Source of the DNA: Dromaius novaehollandiae
Lineage: Eukaryota; Chordata; Aves; Casuariiformes; Dromaiidae
Length of the DNA: 64,000 nt
Reading direction: 5' to 3'
NCBI RefSeq assembly: GCF_036370855.1
Contig: NC_088113.1
Location: forward strand, 21,658,501-21,722,500
The position numbers and the translations under genes were made by a program. Below the pieces are notes generated by a model that was not told the origin of the DNA, ran no database searches, and worked only from the letters and a program-made list of their open reading frames with translations. Numbering within the stretch: the stretch's first letter is position 1; every line of letters begins with the position of its first letter. Below, piece by piece: positions 60,701-64,000 of the stretch.

Positions 60701-61390
60701 GGGATTTATTACAGATGCATTTTACAACAGGCTCTATTATAAGTTATTAAGGAATGAAGCAGTTTCTACTGTTCTTTCATTAAATATTAATAGAACATTT
60801 ATAAACCAATCCTTAATTTAAAGTGTTACCTTTAATCAAAGCCCTGATGATAACAATGCAGCCTTTGGTAAGGGCCCTCTGGTAGTATTTAAGCCTTTCA
60901 CAGTGAGGTTTTACGTGCCCGCAGTACATCCCTGCTCCAGGCAGGGAGCACAGAGCTGCGGACGGCGGCGGCAGGACACGGGGCTGGGAGCAGATCTTGC
61001 TCCGGGGCGCTTCCTGCGAGGGCACTGCCCGGGCGGGCGGCAGCCTCTGGAGCTGTCAGTGCCTCCTCTCCATGCCTGGCAGCTCCTGCGGTACGAGCAC
61101 GCGGGGCAGGACTCCAGCACCAACGCCTGGTGCGAAGGTGCCGGCCCGGTCACGCACGCGGGTGCACGCAGAAACGCGGGTGCACGCAGAAACGCGGGTG
61201 CGTGGCCAGGGTCCGGCCTGCTGCCCGCTCCAGCCCTGCTGAGCCCGGGTGCCCGCTGGGCGCTCCTCACCTGTTTTACTGTCCACGGTGAAGTGCTGCT
61301 CGCCCTCCAGCACGCTGTAGACCACCCGAGCGCTGCTCCCGTACGTGGGGTCGTCAGCATCAGAGGCCATCACCTGCATCACAGATGTGC
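27227..61390 (-). CDS. CDH22: Cadherin-22 (PB-cadherin), type II classical cadherin, 5' part missing
   Basis: Calcium-dependent homophilic adhesion receptor of the plasma membrane; type II cadherins sort cells, mainly in the nervous system, and link through beta-catenin to actin. Nine exons (120, 168, 188, 254, 137, 122, 118, 252, 539 nt in gene order) join in frame: CDS = join of complement 61271-61390, 51792-51959, 51104-51291, 50027-50280, 42853-42989, 36431-36552, 36231-36348, 29864-30115, 27227-27765. The product covers most of EC2, EC3-EC5, one membrane helix and a tail of about 175 residues. VNDNPP/VDEPPE calcium linkers, the EC5 cysteines typical of type II cadherins and the juxtamembrane [20 protein letters not shown] motif are all visible. 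The tail start (LKRHHKSHL), its glycine-rich insert and the [14 protein letters not shown] end match CDH22 as I remember it, not CDH24, which is why I use this symbol. The signal peptide, propeptide and EC1 (about 200 residues) lie outside the window. No frameshift or premature stop was seen. Confidence 0.93.
27766..29863 (-). other. CDH22: CDH22 last intron (2.1 kb)
   Basis: GT-AG intron between the membrane exon and the tail exon. It holds the 54-bp minisatellite (28841-29550) and otherwise unique GC-rich sequence. The frame of the membrane exon stays open into it for 86 codons, to a stop at 29604-29606. No other exon was recognised. Confidence 0.9.
28841..29550. repeat. 54-bp minisatellite in the last CDH22 intron, about 13 copies
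   Basis: The unit is CGCGTCTGCCACCCTTGGCC, GCCGTGCCCCAGCCCCCGGG, ACGCACACGTGCCC (54 bp). Copies differ mainly by CCC/CTC, CCG/CTG and GCC/GCT substitutions. It lies 314 bp from the membrane exon. Being divisible by three it gives long open frames in several frames on both strands, which are not exons. Confidence 0.96.
29864..30115 (-). CDS. CDH22: CDH22 exon, 252 nt, end of EC5 and membrane segment
   Basis: Encodes [20 protein letters not shown], then [50 protein letters not shown] and [25 protein letters not shown] carries the three membrane-proximal cysteines that, with the one in the 122-nt exon, mark type II EC5. CNST is a likely N-glycosylation site. The hydrophobic run [13 protein letters not shown], continued by VLVLLILTL in the last exon, is the single membrane helix. 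The acceptor is CCCCGCAG/ACAACAC and the donor CTGGTCG/GTGAGT. Phase 1 at both ends. Confidence 0.96.
30116..36230 (-). other. CDH22: CDH22 intron (6.1 kb)
   Basis: Intron between the EC5 exon and the membrane exon. It contains a CCTCAG-type hexamer run (30427-30462), AT-rich unique stretches near 32280-32590 and 35200-35560, and a mildly coding-like minus-strand stretch at 33152-33527. No recognisable gene. Confidence 0.9.
30427..30462. repeat. Hexamer microsatellite (CCTCAG)n
   Basis: Five to six near-perfect copies of AGCCTC in the intron between the 118-nt and 252-nt exons. Confidence 0.9.
36231..36348 (-). CDS. CDH22: CDH22 exon, 118 nt, middle of EC5
   Basis: Encodes [20 protein letters not shown], then [34 protein letters not shown] is the EC5 calcium-site region of type II cadherins (DRDEP). 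The acceptor is TCCCGCAG/CTCATCC and the donor GTCAAGG/GTGAGT. It begins in phase 0 and ends in phase 1; the last G joins AC of the next exon to make aspartate ([10 protein letters not shown]). Confidence 0.95.
36349..36430 (-). other. CDH22: CDH22 short intron (82 nt)
   Basis: Minimal-length GT-AG intron between the 122-nt and 118-nt exons, GC-rich, donor GTAGCG and acceptor CCGCAG. It is close to the lower size limit for vertebrate introns. Confidence 0.92.
36431..36552 (-). CDS. CDH22: CDH22 exon, 122 nt, end of EC4 and start of EC5
   Basis: Encodes [20 protein letters not shown], then [31 protein letters not shown] is the EC4/EC5 calcium linker. [11 protein letters not shown] supplies the first conserved EC5 cysteine of type II cadherins. 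NHS is a possible N-glycosylation site. The acceptor is CTTGCAG/AGAATC and the donor GGCCAG/GTAGCG. The next intron is only 82 nt, so this exon and the 118-nt exon are nearly adjacent. Confidence 0.95.
36553..42852 (-). other. CDH22: CDH22 intron (6.3 kb)
   Basis: Mostly GC-rich unique sequence with AT-rich islands at about 37800-38110, 38450-38700 (contains ATGCAAAT), 39570-39900, 40290-40610 and 42590-42780. No exon or repeat family was recognised. The islands are candidates for intronic regulatory elements. Confidence 0.88.
38450..38700. other. AT-rich intronic island with octamer, putative enhancer-like element
   Basis: Unique AT-rich block inside a GC-rich intron. It contains ATGCAAAT at 38458-38465, directly followed by TAGTTTAATTATTTC, plus TTTAAACTAATTGATG and AAATTAAAATTAAAC. 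No coding frame. Putative, from composition and motifs only. Confidence 0.35.
42853..42989 (-). CDS. CDH22: CDH22 exon, 137 nt, EC4
   Basis: Encodes [20 protein letters not shown], then [21 protein letters not shown] and [18 protein letters not shown] and [18 protein letters not shown] are diagnostic EC4 motifs: LDRE is a calcium ligand motif and HNIT is a likely N-glycosylation site. The acceptor is GTGCTCAG/ATACGCC, with a weak pyrimidine tract, and the donor GAAGCAG/GTGAGG. The last G joins AG of the next exon to make glutamate. It is flanked by introns of 6.3 kb (downstream) and 7.0 kb (upstream). Confidence 0.95.
42990..50026 (-). other. CDH22: CDH22 intron (7.0 kb)
   Basis: Unique sequence of mixed composition. 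Points of interest are a possible ancient repeat tail at 43620-43715, a 15-C run at 45345-45359, a perfect 10-bp inverted repeat at 46450-46478 and AT-rich stretches at 44480-44720, 46290-46620 and 48600-48700. No gene was recognised on either strand. Confidence 0.88.
50027..50280 (-). CDS. CDH22: CDH22 exon, 254 nt, end of EC3 and start of EC4
   Basis: Begins [20 protein letters not shown] and continues [30 protein letters not shown], then [20 protein letters not shown] and ends ANHPVR. LDYE and DVDEPPEF are calcium ligands at the EC3/EC4 boundary (the DxDEPP variant is normal for type II cadherins). [15 protein letters not shown] is a strongly conserved CDH22-type EC3 segment. The acceptor is GTCCCAG/CCTCTCG and the donor GTCCG/GTAACC, a non-optimal but valid donor. 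It is phase 0 at the start and phase 2 at the end; CG joins A of the next exon to give arginine. Confidence 0.95.
50281..51103 (-). other. CDH22: CDH22 intron (823 nt)
   Basis: GT-AG intron inside EC3, unique sequence. I see nothing in it beyond the splice sites and a moderately AT-rich centre (50570-50760). Confidence 0.92.
51104..51291 (-). CDS. CDH22: CDH22 exon, 188 nt, first part of EC3
   Basis: Encodes [20 protein letters not shown], then [21 protein letters not shown] and [34 protein letters not shown] is the EC3 A-strand and calcium glutamate region; AEDSDVG holds the DxD-type ligands. The EEGVEMF loop looks shorter than the serine/glycine-rich loop I recall in mammalian CDH22, a comparison made from memory. 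The acceptor is CTCCAG/AGCTGTACC and the donor CAGAAG/GTGAGA. It starts in phase 1 and ends on a codon boundary. Confidence 0.94.
51292..51791 (-). other. CDH22: CDH22 intron (500 nt)
   Basis: GT-AG intron between the EC2 and EC3 exons, GC-rich unique sequence. Nothing else was recognised. Confidence 0.92.
51792..51959 (-). CDS. CDH22: CDH22 exon, 168 nt, second half of EC2
   Basis: Encodes [20 protein letters not shown], then [17 protein letters not shown] and [23 protein letters not shown] and DVNDNPP are calcium ligands at the EC2/EC3 junction; [15 protein letters not shown] is the conserved type II EC2 strand region. The acceptor is CTCCAG/GTGTGATCC and the donor CCCCAGA/GTGAGT. The final A joins AG of the next exon to give lysine (FPQ-K-LYQFSV). 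The intron upstream, to the 120-nt exon, is 9.3 kb and carries two CR1 fragments. Confidence 0.94.
52070..52690 (-). mobile_element. CR1 LINE fragment, reverse transcriptase core
   Basis: The minus strand reads [20 protein letters not shown], then [32 protein letters not shown] and VADETK, the palm region of the CR1 RT. The [10 protein letters not shown] box is intact, but the catalytic FADDTK box has decayed to VADETK and frames shift at several points. Upstream plus-strand text around 52490-52680 matches the usual sequence before this box. Inserted in the large CDH22 intron in the gene's orientation. Confidence 0.88.
53211..53270. repeat. 20-bp tandem triplicate
   Basis: Three exact copies of CGCGTACCCTGCACATTGCA followed by a partial fourth. 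It is preceded by a matching CTGCA. Confidence 0.95.
54060..54082. repeat. Homopolymer run of 23 T
   Basis: Uninterrupted T run followed by GCAGTTGTTCACTC. It could be the poly(A) tail of a minus-strand retroposed sequence or simple slippage; no retrogene was recognised beside it. Confidence 0.9.
56730..56990 (-). mobile_element. CR1 LINE fragment, C-terminal end of ORF2
   Basis: The plus strand carries the familiar avian CR1 antisense phrases: GGAAGGAACCTC, CATCTCCAAGGATGGAGA, AAAGAATTTTCTCTTTATGT and AGTCTGGCTCCGTCTTCT. On the minus strand these encode the end of ORF2 ([12 protein letters not shown] region). The part is degraded and lacks the terminal short repeat. As it lies upstream (gene sense) of the RT-core fragment although it is a more 3' part of the element, it is a separate insertion. 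Confidence 0.8.
61156..61205. repeat. 18-bp tandem repeat, 2.5 copies
   Basis: ACGCGGGTGCACGCAGAA repeated, in the intron about 65 bp from the 120-nt CDH22 exon. Confidence 0.9.
61271..61390 (-). CDS. CDH22: CDH22 exon, 120 nt, first half of EC2
   Basis: This is the most upstream coding exon in the window. It reads [20 protein letters not shown], then [28 protein letters not shown] is the calcium-binding DAD motif of EC2 in type II cadherins. The acceptor is CTGCAG before GCACATCTG and the donor is ACAG/GTGAGG. It starts in phase 1 (one base of a glycine codon comes from the missing exon) and ends in phase 1, its last G joining GT of the next exon to make glycine (SKT-G-VIRTAV). The length of 120 nt is the standard size for this exon in the family. 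A small 18-bp tandem repeat lies about 65 bp past its 3' end, in the intron. Confidence 0.93.
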
Positions 61391-64000
61391 CTGCAGCAGG
61401 GACGAGAAGGAAAACGGATAAAAGCAGGAAGGAGGCAAGAAGAGCAGCACAAACCGAGGGGCCAAGGACCTGCAGAACAGGAGAGCAGGGGCCAACGCCG
61501 ACAGCGTGCGCGTGCTCGTGGAAGGGGGTGAATAGCTGTGTGCAGGTGCAGCGACGTCTCCCCCAAAGGCCGGAGAAGCCAGGTCTCCCGAAACACAGCC
61601 GAAAATGCCCTTTTGTCCCAGGGCACCAGGAGGGACTGCCTGCGGGCCAGCTCGGAGGTGCTCACTGGACAGGACTCGCTCACCAGCAGATCACTGGTCA
61701 GACCAGCTGGGGCTTCCCCATGGGCCGTCTCTGCTGGGCCCTCCAGGATGGACCCGGGGACAAGGCATTATCACCACACCTGCCCCTTCTGCCAGTCCTG
61801 AGCCGTGTGGACGCCCCAGCCCCTGGAGGGACCTGGGGGCCGGGGCCCGATCCCTCCCCGGCAGCACCTCCGCAGCAGACGGCCCGAGCAGGGGTGCAGC
61901 CGCGGGCAAGGGGGGGTGAACCTGCTGCCTGCCCAGAGCCAGGCGCAGCACCACGTCCTCATGCTCTACACGTAGCAGGGCAGGAGGACTATAAATTGGA
62001 TAAAAGTCCATCAAACGGCTGCAATTAAGTTATTGATTTTCAACGCTGCCTCATTAAACTGGGTGCTTCACTCTGACTGTTCCTGTGATGGCTTTAATTT
62101 GACATCATGTTCAATTTGACAAAAAGCAGGACTCAGGACATGAGAACGGGGCCAGGAGCAAAGGGGCTGAGAGCTACAGAAGCAAGAAAAGGGAGGAAGG
62201 AGGGGAAGCCTCTCCCTACCCAGAAGCACCCCTGGAAAGCAGATGCTGTGGCTGAAGGCCTGTGAGGGACAGGCTACCCAGTTCCACCTCCAGCTCTAGA
62301 CTCGGAGCATCCCTGCCCAGGAGGACAAGCCCTGGCACCAGTCACCTCCCCAGTGGGAGGAGGTGCAGGACGGGCACAAGAGCCCTGAACTGCTCACAGA
62401 AAACATCAAACCAACTGTGAAAGTCCCTGCTGCAAGACACTCTCACAGCCAAGGGCTGACAAGGCTCACAGGGAAGGTGGTAATTTATAAAGAATGAGCT
62501 CCCCCAGCAGCGACTGCAGTTAAAAGGTAGGCTGTGCTTCACACACGACCAGCTTGAGCTGAGGGGGCCAGGACAGAGCGTTTCACAGCTTGCTCTGCTG
62601 CCTCCAGCGACTCCTCCCTGCCTCGGGCACCTCTTGGGGCTGCAGTGACACCAGGTGAGGACCAGAAACACCATGCGGTGGCCCAGACCCCTTTTCTGCA
62701 ATGCATCCACCCATATAATGCTGAGTTGATCTCACAGGCTGGCCACAGCTGGACCCGTATCATGAACAACCCAGAGCCAGGCGTATTACTACTTGCCAGC
62801 ACCTGAGTCAAGAACCATCATGTTCCCAAACGCTGCAGTGGTGCACGCAAAAGCAGCCTCTGGTCCCACAGCTCCCAGTGGGGCAGAAAGGGAGCTGGAA
62901 CCATCCAGATGGGAAATGAAGAAATCTAGTCCCCGTGCCTTCCTCTGCCCCCTCAGCAGACCCAAGCCCACAGCCAAGCCAGGCAGCTGGCGGTTCCAGG
63001 GGACCGGGGCTCCTCTGCACCAGCCCAGCCTGCACTCACACAGGAGACACGAGGCAGCAGAGCTAACTGTGCAGCTACCAGTGGCAGGGATGCACGTGCT
63101 CCCCCGCAATCCGGTTTGCCACCAACATCCTGGAAAGGGTTTTCACTGAAAAAAAAAAAAAAAAAAAAAAAAGCAAGCTATTACCATGGCTGCTTTTCAT
63201 CCTTCCTGGCCATCTTCTCAGAGCTGCAGCTCTGCTGATAACATGAGAATCCCCCTCATCAGTCTTCAGCAATGAGCTGGCTTGAGCCGACTTATTTATG
63301 CTCTGCTGTCTTTAGTGAAGGTGCGTCTCTGCCAGGCACATCCAGACTACACTGAGACAACACTAGCTTCCTGCCCTGCAAACAGCCATGTTCTTAGGAA
63401 CGCTGTTGCTGTGTTTCCTCGGGGTGGTCTCGCCTGCCTCCTCCTCACCCTTCCTCGAGCCTCCACGCGGCCATCCTACCCTCACGCAGCCCCTTCACCA
63501 AGGAGCAGCCACGGCAGGTCACCCCCGCACCAGCGCCTGCACTGCACGTCCCCTCCGACACCCTGGCACGTTCCCCTGGAAGCTCTCGCTGCTGCTGATC
63601 AGAAAGCCGAGGAGAGCGGGACCAGAGAAGGGAAAGGACACAGCACCCCTCTCCCGACTGCAGCAGGGAAGCCCTGCTAGGCATGCTGCCGGTGCCAAAG
63701 TCCACGAGAACGGCAATGCAGTACCCACCCTTGCCACAGGCAGGGCTCCCTCCGTGCCCACCCTGGCAGCGACCGGCTGAGAGACTACGCCCAGGGTCCC
63801 GGGCAGCGCCCAGCCCAGCGCCCGCGCCCCGCAGCACCCATCCTCAGCACAGGCAGCACCCGCTGAGGGTGCACAAACATCCCCACGCTCCGAGAAGGCA
63901 CTCGCCCTCGCCGGGCACCTCAGAGGCGAAGAGCTAGGAGAGCCAAAACCCACCAACATGTACATGAGCAGACGTGTGCATCACCCGCATCAGGACTGGA
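61391..64000 (-). other. CDH22: CDH22 intron upstream of EC2 exon, continues past the window
   Basis: I searched the minus strand for the roughly 295-nt exon that encodes EC1 in type II cadherins (LDRE and DINDN type motifs) and did not find it. So this is the 3' end of an intron running beyond 64000. It holds an AT-rich island at 61980-62120 and a 24-A run at 63149-63172. Confidence 0.8.
63149..63172. repeat. Homopolymer run of 24 A
   Basis: Uninterrupted A run after GTTTTCACTG in the upstream intron. No associated retroposon body was recognised. Confidence 0.9.

Larger units (their letters stand above)
51960..61270 (-). other. CDH22: CDH22 large intron (9.3 kb)
   Basis: Contains two CR1 fragments in the same orientation as the gene (52070-52690 and 56730-56990), a 17-G run (52966-52982), a 20-bp tandem triplet (53211-53270) and a 23-T run (54060-54082). 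Much of 53300-60900 is less GC-rich than the rest of the window. No additional exon was recognised. Confidence 0.88.

Noticed and set aside
61391..64000. EC1 exon of CDH22
   Set aside because: Searched all three minus-strand frames for EC1 motifs and saw none; the exon must lie beyond the window.

Overview
The window looks like avian nuclear DNA, most likely from a microchromosome. Three fragments of CR1-type LINE reverse transcriptase are present, which is the dominant retroposon of birds and their reptile relatives. Base composition is very GC- and CpG-rich, and the sequence is crowded with short-unit minisatellites. The only gene I can support is split into small vertebrate-type exons. There is nothing prokaryotic, viral or CRISPR-like.

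The gene is a type II classical cadherin on the minus strand, which I identify as CDH22 (PB-cadherin). Nine coding exons lie between 61390 and 27227. Read in gene order they are 120, 168, 188, 254, 137, 122, 118, 252 and 539 nt (to the stop). All have GT-AG boundaries and compatible phases. They join into one uninterrupted frame of 631 complete codons plus the stop, running from early EC2 through EC5, the membrane segment and the whole catenin-binding tail. The exons for the signal peptide, propeptide and EC1 (and the start of EC2) are not in the window and must lie beyond 64000. The exon sizes match the conserved type II cadherin plan.

Layout. 1-27226 is the flank downstream of the gene, with no convincing gene. 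It alternates between GC-rich blocks holding tandem repeats (units of 30, 44, about 16, about 23, 20, 21, about 24 and 21 bp) and short AT-rich unique islands full of TAATTA, ATTAAT and octamer-like motifs, which look like conserved non-coding elements. A CR1 fragment sits at 3622-3860. 27227-30115 holds the last two exons (membrane and tail), separated by an intron containing a 13-copy 54-bp minisatellite. 36231-36552 holds two exons 82 nt apart (EC5 and the EC4/EC5 junction). 42853-42989, 50027-50280, 51104-51291 and 51792-51959 encode EC4, EC3 and the end of EC2. A 9.3-kb intron (51960-61270) carries two CR1 fragments and is less GC-rich. 61271-61390 is the first exon in the window. The rest is the 3' part of the next upstream intron.

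The most useful observations are the complete cadherin exon model; an open read-through of the intron after the membrane exon that would give a membrane-anchored form without a catenin-binding tail; the cluster of AT-rich putative regulatory islands downstream of the gene; and the minisatellites, several with unit lengths divisible by three, which create long but spurious open frames on both strands.
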